Part shown: in pieces, positions 53,694 through 63,962 of the stretch
How the letters are laid out: every line of letters starts with the position of its first letter
Numbering within the stretch: the first letter of the stretch is position 1
DNA from: an uncultured Methanomicrobiales archaeon
Lineage (GTDB): Archaea > Halobacteriota > Methanomicrobia > Methanomicrobiales > Methanospirillaceae
Length of the DNA: 64,000 nt
Assembly (NCBI GenBank): GCA_949320185.1
Contig: CASGHK010000016.1
Span: forward strand, 62,001-126,000
Direction: 5' to 3'
Made by a program: the position numbers and the translations under genes
The notes under the pieces: generated by a model
What the model saw: only the letters and a program-made list of their open reading frames with translations
The model's database searches: none
Told to the model about the DNA's origin: nothing

Positions 53694-54251
53694 ATGAACG
53701 ACGCGTCCCGGGCCGCCATCATGGCCTGTGATCTGATGGCCCTCGCGGCCCGAACGGCGCCGAAGGGGCGGGGAGCCGACTCTCTCGTCATACGGATCGC
53801 ATCAGGTACGGACCTCGAACACCTCGCTGACGCGATGCGCAGGGCGGTGAGAAAGAAAGAAGATGGATTCTTTGAGCGGGACGCCGGCAACATGGCGTCC
53901 AGCGAAGCCTGCCTCCTGATCGGCGTGCGTGGTCAGGAACCGGTCGGCGTGGATTGTGGGGGATGCGGGTACTCCGACTGCGCTGCAATGCGCGACGCGG
54001 CGGGTGAACCTGCTGGGACGACCACCCCGTTCAGGTCACCGAACTGCGTGATCAAGATGATGGACCTGGGGATTGCAATCGGTTCCGCCGTTAAGACCGC
54101 CTCACTCCTGAACCTTGACAACCGGGTCATGTATACCGCAGGTGTTGGGGGACTATCTCTCGGGTGGCTCCCCGGGTGTACAGCGGCGTGCGGAATTCCG
54201 GTCGCAGCGAGTGGGAAGAACCCCTACTTCGACCGGGCACAGGGACGGTGA
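53694..54251 (+). CDS. DUF2148 ferredoxin-domain protein
   Basis: 185 residues. A conserved alpha/beta start MNDASRAAIMACDLMALAAR, SLVIRIASG and GVDCGGCGYSDCAAM near residue 98 form the DUF2148 pattern with a cysteine motif able to bind an iron-sulfur cluster. ATG 53694 fits a leaderless start from the TATA-like TTTTATCT at 53662-53669; ATG 53649 lies before that box. The role is unknown. It is 6 bp before the GHMP gene. Confidence 0.8.
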   Translation: MNDASRAAIMACDLMALAARTAPKGRGADSLVIRIASGTDLEHLADAMRRAVRKKEDGFFERDAGNMASSEACLLIGVRGQEPVGVDCGGCGYSDCAAMRDAAGEPAGTTTPFRSPNCVIKMMDLGIAIGSAVKTASLLNLDNRVMYTAGVGGLSLGWLPGCTAACGIPVAASGKNPYFDRAQGR

Positions 54252-54257
54252 GAGAGG

Positions 54258-55346
54258 ATGCCGATCATGAAGATCCGGGGCGGAGACCTCGACCTCGTGG
54301 AGTACGACTTCTCGCCGTTCAACCCTGGCGAACGGGTTCAGACGCTCGGCATCAGACCCAGTGCCCCGCTCCAACCCGTCGGGGAGACCGTCCGGGTGCG
54401 AGCACCCTCGCGTATCCACCTGACCGTCCTGGACATGAACCGGTTCGCTCCAGAGCGACCAGGTGGCGGAGGAGTGGGATTCGCAATCGCACTCCCACTG
54501 ACAGTTGATATCCGGTGTATCGACGGACCCGACGATATTCGTTCCAACAGGCTTCCGATCATCCATCACTTTCTCGAGGTCTTTCGCCAGGCGAGCGGAT
54601 ATACCGGCGGTTTCTCTATCAGAGCGGAAATTCATGGGTATCCCCACGTCGGGCTCGGTTCCACGAGCACGGTCCTGATCGCTCTCGCTCACGGCCTTAA
54701 CGCTGCGGTCGGCTCGCCGTTCTCCAACACCCAGCTCCGGTTGCTGCTCGGGCATAATTACGTGGAGGAGACCCACGAGGGTGAGATCGCATTCGGATTC
54801 GAGACCGGTGTCGGGCCCGCCGCGAGCACGTACGGAGGGATGGCCGTCATGGGCGATCGATTGACGCTCGTCTACCATCATCCATTTGCCGAAAAGGAGA
54901 GGGTCTTCATCATCATCCCGGCATCCGATATTTCGTCCGCGGGCGCAAAAGAGTTCGACCTGTTGATGAACCGGGCCCGCAGTCTTGACTATCAGGATAG
55001 GGAACTCAAGGCATACATGATCCTGATGGACCTGATACCCGCACTCGAGAGAGGAGATCTCCGTAAGGTTGGTGACGTGCTCTGGGAGATCGAGTTCCGG
55101 GGGTCGAAACGAGCCGAGATCGAGCACCACACCTTCTCGATCTACACCTACATGAGCCGGCTCCGCGATGCCGGTTTCGAATTCGTCGGCATGTCCTCTG
55201 TCGGACCGTCGATCGCCGTTATCACAACGAGGACGCGGGAGGACGTCGAGGCGGTGATCGCCCCACTCGGCCTGGAGATCGCGATTGAGACCACCACCGA
55301 CAATACCGGGGTGGTGATCGAACACCTCGAAGACCAGGTTGCATAA
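54258..55346 (+). CDS. GHMP-superfamily enzyme, probable beta-RFAP synthase-like
   Basis: 362 residues. VRAPSRIHLTVLDMNRFAPE and GGGGVGFAIALPLTVDIRC resemble beta-ribofuranosylaminobenzene 5'-phosphate synthase, which makes the first dedicated methanopterin intermediate. The GHMP ATP loop is PHVGLGSTSTVLIALAHGLN. An extra N-terminal stretch of about 48 residues precedes the fold. A homologous kinase of the same superfamily is possible. A methanopterin role would fit a methanogen, but is inferred. Confidence 0.68.
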   Translation: MPIMKIRGGDLDLVEYDFSPFNPGERVQTLGIRPSAPLQPVGETVRVRAPSRIHLTVLDMNRFAPERPGGGGVGFAIALPLTVDIRCIDGPDDIRSNRLPIIHHFLEVFRQASGYTGGFSIRAEIHGYPHVGLGSTSTVLIALAHGLNAAVGSPFSNTQLRLLLGHNYVEETHEGEIAFGFETGVGPAASTYGGMAVMGDRLTLVYHHPFAEKERVFIIIPASDISSAGAKEFDLLMNRARSLDYQDRELKAYMILMDLIPALERGDLRKVGDVLWEIEFRGSKRAEIEHHTFSIYTYMSRLRDAGFEFVGMSSVGPSIAVITTRTREDVEAVIAPLGLEIAIETTTDNTGVVIEHLEDQVA

Positions 55347-55397
55347 TTAAGACCCGAGGCAACCGGGCAACCAACTCTTTTTAAAAAAGATTTCCGG

Positions 55398-56153
55398 TCA
55401 GAAGCCCATCGAGGGCTGGGGGACCGTTGTCACCGTCACCGGGAAGGGGGTGGGCGGTGGAGTCTGGGTGGTCGGCTTGGCAGTCGTCGGGATGGGCGTC
55501 GGGACAAAAGTCTTGATCGTTGTCGATGGTTTCGTCGTTGTGATCACCGTCGTCGGCTTTGACGTCGGGGGCCTCGTCGTCGGCTTTGTTGTTGTGATCA
55601 CCGTCGTCGGTTTCGACGTCGGCTTCGATGTCGGCTGCGTCGTCGTGATCACCGTCGTCGGTTTCGACGTCGGCTGCGTCGTCGTGATCACCGGCGTCGG
55701 CTGGCCCGATTGGGTCGGCGCGATGGTCGTGGGTGCCGTCGGGATCGTCACCGTGACCGATGGGAGCGCCGTCGTCACGACCGAGGTTGGTTGGGTCGTC
55801 GGGACTGTGATCGGGTCACTGGAGGAACCAGAGTCCTGCTCCATGTAGGAGGTCGCGGTCGCGGTGACCGTCTTCGTAGCGGTTACCGTTGGTGCGGAGG
55901 TCTCCGACGTGTTCGTGGTGGAGTTCGGCACCGTCGTGTTCACGGGGGACATGGTTGCCTCAGGGGTCACCGTAACCGCGATCTGAGTCTGAGACTCATT
56001 CGCGACGGGAGTGACGGTCTGGACAACCGTCGTGGCAGAAGTGGGAGTGGTGGTCGTATTCGTGCCGGGGGTGCTCGTCGTGCAGCACCCAGCAAACAGA
56101 AGCCCACCGACAAGCACCGCTACCAGGGCCAGCAGCTGAGCATTTTTTGCCAT
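55398..56153 (-). CDS. Thr/Pro-rich tandem-repeat lipoprotein
   Basis: 251 residues. AQLLALVAVLVGGLLFAGCC gives a lipobox (FAGC, with a second Cys). The mature chain is almost only Thr, Pro, Ser, Val and Ala, with a tandem unit KPTTVITTTQPTS repeated about four times at 165-215 (DNA 55520-55700), and it closes VTVTTVPQPSMGF. No fold is expected; it is a glycosylated surface stalk. The repeat is likely to vary between strains. Confidence 0.75.
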   Translation of the reverse strand: MAKNAQLLALVAVLVGGLLFAGCCTTSTPGTNTTTTPTSATTVVQTVTPVANESQTQIAVTVTPEATMSPVNTTVPNSTTNTSETSAPTVTATKTVTATATSYMEQDSGSSSDPITVPTTQPTSVVTTALPSVTVTIPTAPTTIAPTQSGQPTPVITTTQPTSKPTTVITTTQPTSKPTSKPTTVITTTKPTTRPPTSKPTTVITTTKPSTTIKTFVPTPIPTTAKPTTQTPPPTPFPVTVTTVPQPSMGF

Positions 56154-56258
56154 AAACTAGGTACTGTTCTCACGCGTACGGTTAAACCTGTCGAATCCAT
56201 TCGGAGGGAAACCGCACAAATCACCCGGAATTACCGGGGAAAAAGGAGAGCGCGGTTT

Positions 56259-57647
56259 TCAGTGAGCCGGAGCGTCTCGCAGGTCAGCGTCGATGGTCGC
56301 TGCGGCCCTCTTGCCCGCTCCCATGGCAAGGATCACGGTTGCAGCCCCTGTCGCGATATCCCCCCCGGCGTAGACACGGGGGAGCGAGGTCCGCCCGTTC
56401 TCGTCTGTCACCAGGTTTCCTCTGCGACCGACCTGGACCCCCTCCAGAAGCCGGACTAAGAGCGGGTTCGGGCTGGTCCCGATCGCCTGAATCACGGTGT
56501 CAGCGTCGATCAGGAAGGACGAGCCGTCGAGAACGCGCGGCGAGGGTCGACCGCTCTCGTCGAGGTCGCACATCTCCATTCGAACACACTCGACCCCAGT
56601 CACTGCAGGCTCACCGTGGATTCGGACCGGTGAGGCGCAGGTGACGAACTCGATCCCCTCCTCCCGCGCGTGCCTGACCTCGTCACGTCGGGCAGGAAGG
56701 TCATCCTCGCGACGGCGGTAGACGAGCCAGACTTTCGCCCCAAGGCGCCGGGCGACCCGTGCCGCATCCATCGCAACGTTCCCGCCTCCCGTCACGACAA
56801 CACGGCTCCCGCGGCGGATTGGTGTCCCGGCAGCAGGGAACCGTTCGGCACCCATCAGGTTGACACGAGTCAGGTATTCGTTTGCGGAGTAAACCCCGTT
56901 CGTCTCCTCACCCGGGATGCCCATGAATGAGGGGAGACCAGCACCAGTCGAGATGAAGACCGCATCGTACGCGAGCAGTTCCTCGATCGTGATGGAACGC
57001 CCCACGAGCGTGTTGGTCTGCAGTTCAACGCCGAGTGCGAGCACGCGTTCGATCTCCCGGCGAACCACTGATTTTGGGAGACGGAACTCGGGAATTCCGT
57101 AGACCAGCACACCCCCTGGTTCGTGGAGGGACTCGAAGAGCACGACTGAGTGGCCAGAACGGGCCAACTCCGCCGCGGCAGTGAGTCCCGCCGGACCCGA
57201 ACCGACAACGGCGATCCGCCGGCCCGTTGGAGGCGCTCGAACGAGGGTGCCCAGTTCCTCGCCCTCCCCGCGATCGGCGGCGAAACGTTCGAGTGCACCT
57301 ATGTTGATCGCACGTCCCTTCTTGCCGAGGATGCAGGCACCCTCGCACTGTGTCTCCTGTGGACACACGCGTCCGCAGACTGATGGCAGCAGGTTCGCCT
57401 CGAGGATTGTAGATCGGGCCTCGTCGAACCGCTCCTCCGCGATGGCGAGCACGAAACGTGGGATATCGACACCGACGGGGCAGCCAGAGACGCAGGCGGG
57501 CTTTTTACACTGGATACACCTCTCCGCTTCGGAGCGGGCCTCTTCAGCGGTGAAGCCTGAGTCGACCTCAGAGAAATCGAGTATGCGCTCGCCCGGGGAC
57601 CGTTCAGCCATGGTGCGCTCCAGTGGAACACCCACACCGATGTTCAT
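56259..57647 (-). CDS. NADPH-dependent glutamate synthase small-chain/NfnB-type flavoprotein
   Basis: 462 residues. N-terminal Fe-S motifs CIQCKKPACVSGCPVG and CGRVCPQETQCEGAC precede an FAD domain (VVGSGPAGLTAAAELARSG) and an NAD(P)H domain (VVTGGGNVAMDAARVARRLG). With the next gene it matches the NfnAB/SudAB pair that moves electrons between NAD(P)H and ferredoxin, or GltA-type proteins of archaea. The start at 57647 overlaps the partner gene by 44 bp; ATG 57611 is also possible. No glutamate synthase large subunit is nearby. Confidence 0.88.
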   Translation of the reverse strand: MNIGVGVPLERTMAERSPGERILDFSEVDSGFTAEEARSEAERCIQCKKPACVSGCPVGVDIPRFVLAIAEERFDEARSTILEANLLPSVCGRVCPQETQCEGACILGKKGRAINIGALERFAADRGEGEELGTLVRAPPTGRRIAVVGSGPAGLTAAAELARSGHSVVLFESLHEPGGVLVYGIPEFRLPKSVVRREIERVLALGVELQTNTLVGRSITIEELLAYDAVFISTGAGLPSFMGIPGEETNGVYSANEYLTRVNLMGAERFPAAGTPIRRGSRVVVTGGGNVAMDAARVARRLGAKVWLVYRRREDDLPARRDEVRHAREEGIEFVTCASPVRIHGEPAVTGVECVRMEMCDLDESGRPSPRVLDGSSFLIDADTVIQAIGTSPNPLLVRLLEGVQVGRRGNLVTDENGRTSLPRVYAGGDIATGAATVILAMGAGKRAAATIDADLRDAPAH

Positions 57648-58452
57648 GGTGGTGCTTGAGCGCCTCGCGTTCCTCCTCGAGGTAGATCCTCTGACGCTGC
57701 ATCAGCCGGTCGAAGTCCACCTGGTGGGCATCGAACTCCGGGCCGTCCACGCAGGCGAAGCGGGTCTCCCCATTGACGATCACGCGGCACGAGCCGCACA
57801 TCCCGGTGCCGTCGACCATGATCGGGTTCAGACTGACAAAGGTCCGTATCCCTGGCGCCCTCGTCACCTCGCTCGTCACCTTCATCATGATCGCTGGTCC
57901 GATAATCCAGACATAGTCGACCTTCTCTTCTGCGATCACCTCCTTGAGAACGTCCGCGGCGTATCCATGCCGCCCGTACGAGCCGTCATCTGTCGTGACA
58001 AAGAGCTCGTCACACGCCTCCCGCATCTCGTCCTCCAGGATCATGAGGTCGACGTTCCGTGCCCCGATGATCCCGATAACCCGGTTCGCGGCAGCCTTCA
58101 GAGTCTTCGCGATGATCGGGCAAGAGGCGATTCCCACCCCCCCACCGACCACCGCGCAGGTGGCGTTCCGGGGAACCTCGCTGGGACGCCCGAGCGGACC
58201 CGCGACATCCTGGATCATATCGCCCGCGGTCAGCTCTGCAAGCCGGTACGTGGTTGCGCCGATTGTCATGAAGATGACCCGGACGAAGTCTCCATCGACT
58301 CGGGAGATCGTAAGAGGAATCCGCTCGCCATCCGGATCAACACGTACGATCAGGAATTGCCCGGCTCTGGCATTACGAGCCACGTGGGGTGCCTTGACCA
58401 CGAGTTCGTGCACTCGATCGGCCAGTTGCTCGGCCTTCACAACAGAATACAC
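57604..58452 (-). CDS. NfnA/SudB-type ferredoxin-NADP reductase subunit
   Basis: 282 residues. An FAD-binding barrel (VRVDPDGERIPLTISRVDGD), an NAD-binding part (CAVVGGGVGIASCPIIAKTL) and a C-terminal [2Fe-2S] motif GTGMCGSCRVIVNGETRFAC are those of the small Nfn/sulfide dehydrogenase subunit. It pairs with the downstream GltD/NfnB-type protein. The tail HHHEHRCGCSTGAHHG is His/Cys-rich and unusual. Possible functions are transhydrogenation or sulfur reduction. Confidence 0.88.
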   Translation of the reverse strand: MYSVVKAEQLADRVHELVVKAPHVARNARAGQFLIVRVDPDGERIPLTISRVDGDFVRVIFMTIGATTYRLAELTAGDMIQDVAGPLGRPSEVPRNATCAVVGGGVGIASCPIIAKTLKAAANRVIGIIGARNVDLMILEDEMREACDELFVTTDDGSYGRHGYAADVLKEVIAEEKVDYVWIIGPAIMMKVTSEVTRAPGIRTFVSLNPIMVDGTGMCGSCRVIVNGETRFACVDGPEFDAHQVDFDRLMQRQRIYLEEEREALKHHHEHRCGCSTGAHHG

Positions 58453-58485
58453 TCGACTGCCTCCGACCCCGTGGGGTTCTTCGTA

Positions 58486-60126
58486 TTATTCGCGTTCCAG
58501 TTTCATTACCTTACGCCTCTTCACCGCGACACCACGGGTCGACGCTCTCATCTCGTCAGCCGACATCGCAGCCCTCCCGGTGGCAAGCGCGAGTGGTCCG
58601 ACGACAAGCACCTCGTCGCCTGGGCGGATGCGGGGGTCCACGTCCAGCACGCCCGGCGCCAGGATATCACCCTGGGGGACAAAGGCATCGATCATTACAC
58701 GGTATCCTTCCCCGAGCCTGCGCCAACCCTCGAACGTGGGGCGGAGCAGGCCTGCCTCCAGGTCGATCCCAAAGATGGGCGTTGACCCGCGCAAATACTG
58801 GAGCCTGGGGTAGCGCCCCCTGGTCCTGAGGCCAGAACGGTCGATCTCGACGCCGAACTGAAACAGGCCAAGACCACGGAGCGGGTCCTCGACTGTCCGG
58901 GAGCTTCCATCGAGAACCGCGTCGAGCGCCGAGAGCGACGCCTCCGAGGTGGGACGCCCGTCCACCACCGTCCGCTCCAGGACACAGCCCGCCCCTTCGG
59001 CAGCCGCCTCCGCCACGTGAAGGGCACCACCGTCGAGATGGGCGATCACCCGATCGAAGGAGTGGCGAAGGAGATACTCACGAAGAGTCGCCGCGATGAC
59101 GGAGATCTCCTCGGCATCCCAGTACCCGGTCACTGGCACGTCGTAATGACCGGCCGGGTAGCAGAGTTCCAGTTCTCGCGGAACGATTCCGAGCGGCGAT
59201 GTAACGATCAGCTCGTGGGCCCGCCCCCGTACTGCAGAGGAGTAGAGCCTGTGACTTTGCGAAAGGGAGTATGGTTTACGCGCTGAGCACGGGAGAAGGA
59301 CGACCGTGTCCTTCCGTGGAGGGTGATAACGTTCTAGCACGCGTTCGGCGAACCGGCGGACCTCGGGACGGGAGAGGGCCTCAGCAGAATTGGCGCGCAT
59401 GGGGGTGGGGCCAGTGACGGGGGTCCATCGTTCGACAAAGGAGTATTCCCGGTCAAGGAGCCGAAGGATCCCGACCATCGGGGCACTGAACCGGCACCTG
59501 GAATCGACCAGGTCTCGAAGCCGTCCCTCGAGGATGAATTGCCGGACGAGTGCGACCTCCCTGTCGAGCGCGCTTCGATTATGGCGTGCGATGTCGCCTG
59601 CCACGCATCCCTCGCAGGCACATAGGCCGCTTGCGACCGCCTCTGCTCCAAGTTCTCCCTCGGGAAGGAGGAAGCGTCCCTGGACGGAGGCGAGGTCGAC
59701 GGCAACGTAGTCGAAGAGGTCGAATCCGGTCCACACAAGGAGGGACACGTTCATCGGCGTTGCGGACGCCGGCGCGTACCGGGGTGCGTCGGGTGGAGTC
59801 GATCCAATCACCCTCACCAGGTGCCTCACATAGGCGGACGGATCGGCGAGGACCGTCCCCCAGTTCGCGACCATCACCGCCTCGCCAGGGGGGACCGGGC
59901 TGAAGAACGCGGGGTGCACCGCGCGGGGTTCGTCGCCCGGGTTGAACCAGGCGGAGACGAACGCTTCGTCGGCGGAGATCGGAACGTTCTCGTATGTCCG
60001 ACCCCGAAGAGACGGGAAAAGTCCCGCCACATCTGTTGCTGTCGGACTCGGAAAGGCCAGATCTTCGTGGGCCAGGTGACCCGCCCTGGCAAGTCCGTCC
60101 CGGGACCTGATCTCAATCCTCATCAA
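58486..60126 (-). CDS. arcS: Archaeosine synthase ArcS (DUF5591/PUA)
   Basis: 546 residues. A TgtA-like N-terminal half without the catalytic TDSGSFQ, a middle domain with [20 protein letters not shown], the ArcS motif, and a C-terminal PUA domain ([20 protein letters not shown]). Together with RaSEA, ArcS converts preQ0-15 of tRNA to archaeosine. The start overlaps the tgtA stop by 14 bp. No radical-SAM partner is in the window. Confidence 0.9.
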   Translation of the reverse strand: MMRIEIRSRDGLARAGHLAHEDLAFPSPTATDVAGLFPSLRGRTYENVPISADEAFVSAWFNPGDEPRAVHPAFFSPVPPGEAVMVANWGTVLADPSAYVRHLVRVIGSTPPDAPRYAPASATPMNVSLLVWTGFDLFDYVAVDLASVQGRFLLPEGELGAEAVASGLCACEGCVAGDIARHNRSALDREVALVRQFILEGRLRDLVDSRCRFSAPMVGILRLLDREYSFVERWTPVTGPTPMRANSAEALSRPEVRRFAERVLERYHPPRKDTVVLLPCSARKPYSLSQSHRLYSSAVRGRAHELIVTSPLGIVPRELELCYPAGHYDVPVTGYWDAEEISVIAATLREYLLRHSFDRVIAHLDGGALHVAEAAAEGAGCVLERTVVDGRPTSEASLSALDAVLDGSSRTVEDPLRGLGLFQFGVEIDRSGLRTRGRYPRLQYLRGSTPIFGIDLEAGLLRPTFEGWRRLGEGYRVMIDAFVPQGDILAPGVLDVDPRIRPGDEVLVVGPLALATGRAAMSADEMRASTRGVAVKRRKVMKLERE

Positions 60127-61567
60127 TCAGCACCTCGATCCCGGGTACTTCGTCTGCCACAAGCTCGACCCAACGGGGTTCGCACCGGACCACGAAGGTC
60201 GCGCCCGGGTTCTCTTCGACCAATCGAGCGATCCCCCGGCAGCCCGAGCGGACCATCGACTCATCCCAGGACGGGAGCTCGCACTGGCCGATGGGGAAGG
60301 TCTCGCCAAGACCGGGCGGATACGGACCGAATGGAGGACGGAATGCGAGGTACCGATCGAACCCTGATTCAGACCTTCCGCTGAAGGAGATCAGCACCCT
60401 GCCGGCAAGGTCGAACCGGGCGAGGTCACGGTGGTAGCGGATAACCTCTGTGCGCTGGCACGACTCGTCCCCACGGTAGAAGAACCTCCGCTTGGTACTC
60501 CGGTCGAAGGGCTCGAGCGAAGGGGCGTATCGGAGGAGTTCGCGATAGCCTTCAAGAAGACGGGGATGAGACCGACACCGCTCATCGACCAGGTCCCACA
60601 GGGTGCCATCCAGGATTGCCTGGCGGATTCGTGCTATCTCGGCAAGGGTTACATAAAGGTTGTGCAGGGCGAGAAGCCGCTCTCGATCGGGGGAGCGGCG
60701 AAGGGACTCCGGCGTCTGCGAACGGCAGACCCCGCAGGAGCAGGGCAATTCCGAGAGCTCGTTGAGGAAGAGGGTGCCGTGGACGGTGAGATAGCGTCCC
60801 TCCTTTGCGTAGAGTGCGTACGCAGCTGAATCAAAAAGGTCACAGCCCATCGCCACCGCAAGCGCAAGCATGGCAGGATGTCCGGCCCCGAAGAGGTGCA
60901 CACACGCACCGGGTGAGAGACCGCGCTTCGCGGCGAGGACGACATGGACGAGATCACGGTACCGATAATTCTCCATCAGGGGGACGACTGCACCGATGGG
61001 AGTGACGATACACCCCCGCCGGCTTACCTCCTGTCCCGCCAGTTCACGGAGGTCCGCAAATGACCCCCCCTGGACCGGCGCCGCGAGCGTTGAGTTCTCT
61101 TTGACGATGGATCGGGCCTCGTCGATCCGTTCCAGTGTGACCGAAAGTTCTGCTTTGGCCCTCTCTCTGTCTGCAGATGGCGGTGTGGGAAGGTCGAGAG
61201 GCACGACGATCTCGGACCCTATCTGCTGCTGGAACAGGAGGGTCTCCCGGTTTCCGACTTCAACGTCCCCATAGACCGAGAGCTGGAACGACCCTGAGTC
61301 GGTCATGATCACACCCGGAAAATCGAGGACAGTATGGAGCCCCTGCGTCAGTGCGGCGTCCCGGAACTGTTCGCTCCGATAGAAGATGTAGGCGTTCGTG
61401 ATCAGCGCCTCGACACCCATCCCATGCAGCTCTGCCGGCGTCACGACCTGGAGATGGGGGTTAATCACCGGCAGGAGTGCGGGAGTTCGAACAGTCTTCG
61501 ATCCGATCCTGAGCCGACCTATCCGGCCGGCGATGTCCTTGTGCAGTACTTCAAACCCGAACGCCAT
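60113..61567 (-). CDS. tgtA: tRNA-guanine(15) transglycosylase TgtA
   Basis: 484 residues from ATG 61567 ([20 protein letters not shown]); the longer frame to 61693 runs into the AMMECR1 gene and is not real. Catalytic Asp lies in [15 protein letters not shown]; the zinc site is LPCSCGVC with a later His. It swaps guanine-15 for preQ0 in archaeal tRNAs. Residues after about 345 form the C-terminal accessory part, shorter than in enzymes that carry a PUA; none is clear here. It lies between the AMMECR1 gene and arcS. Confidence 0.94.
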   Translation of the reverse strand: MAFGFEVLHKDIAGRIGRLRIGSKTVRTPALLPVINPHLQVVTPAELHGMGVEALITNAYIFYRSEQFRDAALTQGLHTVLDFPGVIMTDSGSFQLSVYGDVEVGNRETLLFQQQIGSEIVVPLDLPTPPSADRERAKAELSVTLERIDEARSIVKENSTLAAPVQGGSFADLRELAGQEVSRRGCIVTPIGAVVPLMENYRYRDLVHVVLAAKRGLSPGACVHLFGAGHPAMLALAVAMGCDLFDSAAYALYAKEGRYLTVHGTLFLNELSELPCSCGVCRSQTPESLRRSPDRERLLALHNLYVTLAEIARIRQAILDGTLWDLVDERCRSHPRLLEGYRELLRYAPSLEPFDRSTKRRFFYRGDESCQRTEVIRYHRDLARFDLAGRVLISFSGRSESGFDRYLAFRPPFGPYPPGLGETFPIGQCELPSWDESMVRSGCRGIARLVEENPGATFVVRCEPRWVELVADEVPGIEVLIDED

Positions 61568-61575
61568 CCACACAC

Positions 61576-62136
61576 CTACTCGTGAAAGATCTGACCCTCG
61601 AAGAGGCTCACCTCGACATCCGGACGTCGCCAGCACCCTCGTGGGAGACCGGCCTTTCTGCAGGCCTGGTCGAGGAACTCGGTTGCATTCCAACCGTACT
61701 CGGTCGCCACCTGAGGGAGAAGGAGGCCGCTGGTTCCGAGTCCACGGATGATCAAACCATGACGCCCTACCTGTACAGCGTCCGAACGTGCCGACGAGGA
61801 GCCAGTAATAGGCTCCGGCATCGTGAGCACCGTCAGCTCGACGCGGATCCGATCGAGTTCCTCAGGGGTGACGGGCGGGAATCGCGGGTCCTGAAGAGCT
61901 GCCGATCTCCCTGCCTCGATGATCGCCTGTTCAAGAGGGGCGACGGGGTACGGGAGACCGATGCATCCCCGCAACTCACCGTCCCTGGTCAGAGTGACGA
62001 AGACCCCCCGTGGCTCGGAGAAGACAGGAGGGAGCTTGTCGCCTGAGAAGGGACGTGTCCCATGGACAGCGGCCTCGACCGCGTGCCTGGCGAGGACAAG
62101 CCCCAATCGGCCTTCCGAGTCGTTGAGCTGCGTCAT
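61576..62136 (-). CDS. AMMECR1-family protein
   Basis: 186 residues from ATG 62136 (ATG 62154 adds six). The AMMECR1 domain is marked by [20 protein letters not shown] (LRGCIG), [20 protein letters not shown] and [20 protein letters not shown]. The exact activity is unknown; fused or linked versions occur near RNA modification genes. It is 8 bp before tgtA on the same strand, so the three genes AMMECR1-tgtA-arcS form an operon. TATA-like CTTATGA on the minus strand near 62165. Confidence 0.9.
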   Translation of the reverse strand: MTQLNDSEGRLGLVLARHAVEAAVHGTRPFSGDKLPPVFSEPRGVFVTLTRDGELRGCIGLPYPVAPLEQAIIEAGRSAALQDPRFPPVTPEELDRIRVELTVLTMPEPITGSSSARSDAVQVGRHGLIIRGLGTSGLLLPQVATEYGWNATEFLDQACRKAGLPRGCWRRPDVEVSLFEGQIFHE

Positions 62137-62256
62137 GGTCCATACCTTATGCATTCGCGCTTCATAAGCATGACCGCCCGACGCTCAGCTCACGGGATGG
62201 TGCGAGTTGGTCAGGGGGCGGAGTCGTCTGGATATAAAAAGGAATGAGGTACCGTA

Positions 62257-63918
62257 TCACAGCGACTGGTATAGCGCCGTAACATCGCTATAATCGATCC
62301 GCTTGTTCAGGTTGAAGTCAAACACGGATGCAGGATATGAGGCGCTCACTGCATCGAGGTTGTTGAAGAGGAGGACTACGTCCGAAAAGTCGACACGCCC
62401 ATTTCCATTCACGTCCTCGTACCGGCCATCACGATCAATGTCCTGGGGGGAACTCAGGGCTCCAGGGAGTGCGGGTAGTGCTTCTCCCTTCTCACCCAGA
62501 GTCGGCGTGACCGTCGTCGTTACGGTGGTGGTCCTCGACGGAGTTACCTCAGGAGGTAGGGGTATCGTAGGGATGGTCGCAACGGTCGTGGGTACCGTCA
62601 GTGTTGCCGTGGGCGACACCGTGACAGTCGGGGATCCGCTCCCGCCAGCTTTTGCCAGCGGGTAGAGGTCAGAATTTCCGGAGAAGGAGTATGGGCGATC
62701 GCAGATGCCATCCTTATTGACGTCGGGGTTCGTCTCGGAGAACCCGGTTCCCGCCGGATGACCCCAGTAATTTCCTCCGAGCGTCGATCCGCCGGTAATA
62801 GAGGTCCCTGGTTGACGTTCGGCGTTCCAGGAGTTCGTCCCGCACGAGGTGCCGAATCCTGTATTGGAAGGATTTGAGAAGAGATTGTTCGTGATGGTAT
62901 TCCCGGTCGACCGGCAGAGGTAGATGCCCAGCCTTCCGTTGTCCCGGATGGTATTCGAGGTGACGGTATTGTCGTTGGTCGGTATCCCTTCCTCGCCGTT
63001 CAGGACAAGTCCGCCCTTACCGTTTCTCGTGATGGTGTTGGACCGTATTGTATTGCCGCTGGACGAAGAGATCCAGATCCCGTAGTCAGCCGCTCCGGAG
63101 ACCGTATTGCCAATCAGCTGCGTGCTATCTGCATCATAAAGATAGACCGCCTGTTCTGATCCGCCGGAGACAGTATTGGACTCGATCCTGGTGCGGGAAG
63201 AGTAGTCAAGAAAGATACCGAACTGCTCGTTGGAGGAGACCTGATTATTCGAGAGCGTGTTGCCATCGGAGAAGTCTACATAGAGACCCATGCGCCCGTT
63301 TCCGGTGGCTGTATTGCCAACGATCATGTTATTCGTGGAGTCATATACAATTCCGTTCGATGTCCTCCCGGTCGATGCAAGCCAGAGGCCCATCTCGTTG
63401 TTATCCTTCATCGTGCAGGACTCAACACGGTTCCTGGAACATTCGGACCAGATGTAAAAACCCTCCCCGTTCTGGGTGACCGTGCACCGGGAGATGATAT
63501 TGTCGCTGGAGCTGCGAAGGCTTATCCCAGCCCTGACATTGCTCGTAGCAGTGATAGAATCTATCCGTCCCCCGTTCACTCCCCTGAAGTAGAGACCGTC
63601 ATAGAAGTCGTTGAGACGTACATTCTTCACGGTGACTCCCGACAGAGGACCGTTGTTCCCAGAGACCAGGATACCGAACGAGTTGCCGGCATCCACTCCA
63701 CTGATCGTGTGCCCGTTGCCATCGAAGACAACGTTCGAACACTGGATCTTGATCGGTGTTCCAGTGGATGAGTTGATGTCCTGGACCAGGATGTACGTTC
63801 CGGGGTTCGAGATCACCGTCGGGCATTTTACCTCGACAGGCGCGGCTGACACGATTGGTGCAACAATCAGGCAGGCAAGCGCAATAAGAACTATCTTAAA
63901 AAAGGGGCTGCACTTCAT
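62257..63918 (-). CDS. Secreted NosD-like beta-helix protein with a dockerin-like end
   Basis: 553 residues. Signal peptide FFKIVLIALACLIVAPIVSA ends at about 25. NosD/periplasmic copper-binding-type parallel beta-helix repeats with a repeated N-x-V/I-x-x-N pattern fill 40-395, closing with GGNYWGHPAGTGFSETNPDV. A Thr-rich linker and two Ca-binding repeats (VNGNGRVDFSDVVLLFNNLD, FDFNLNKRIDYSDVTALYQS) end it. It is likely a cell-surface adhesin or glycan-handling protein. The C-terminal pair resembles that of the protein at 28467, so a shared docking partner is plausible. Confidence 0.88.
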   Translation of the reverse strand: MKCSPFFKIVLIALACLIVAPIVSAAPVEVKCPTVISNPGTYILVQDINSSTGTPIKIQCSNVVFDGNGHTISGVDAGNSFGILVSGNNGPLSGVTVKNVRLNDFYDGLYFRGVNGGRIDSITATSNVRAGISLRSSSDNIISRCTVTQNGEGFYIWSECSRNRVESCTMKDNNEMGLWLASTGRTSNGIVYDSTNNMIVGNTATGNGRMGLYVDFSDGNTLSNNQVSSNEQFGIFLDYSSRTRIESNTVSGGSEQAVYLYDADSTQLIGNTVSGAADYGIWISSSSGNTIRSNTITRNGKGGLVLNGEEGIPTNDNTVTSNTIRDNGRLGIYLCRSTGNTITNNLFSNPSNTGFGTSCGTNSWNAERQPGTSITGGSTLGGNYWGHPAGTGFSETNPDVNKDGICDRPYSFSGNSDLYPLAKAGGSGSPTVTVSPTATLTVPTTVATIPTIPLPPEVTPSRTTTVTTTVTPTLGEKGEALPALPGALSSPQDIDRDGRYEDVNGNGRVDFSDVVLLFNNLDAVSASYPASVFDFNLNKRIDYSDVTALYQSL

Positions 63919-63955
63919 CTGATCAAAACTTGAAGTTCACCCCTTAAAACAGTTG

Positions 63956-63962
63956 TTATATT
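63956..63962 (-). promoter_or_regulatory. TATA box of the NosD-like gene
   Basis: Minus-strand AATATAA lies 38-44 bases upstream of ATG 63918. Confidence 0.45.

Noticed and set aside
55520-55700. Tandem repeats as a CRISPR array
   Set aside because: Repeats are adjoining, in frame and coding, without unique spacers.
60113-61693. Long tgtA start at 61693
   Set aside because: The added residues overlap the AMMECR1 gene and do not match the family; ATG 61567 gives the normal TgtA start.
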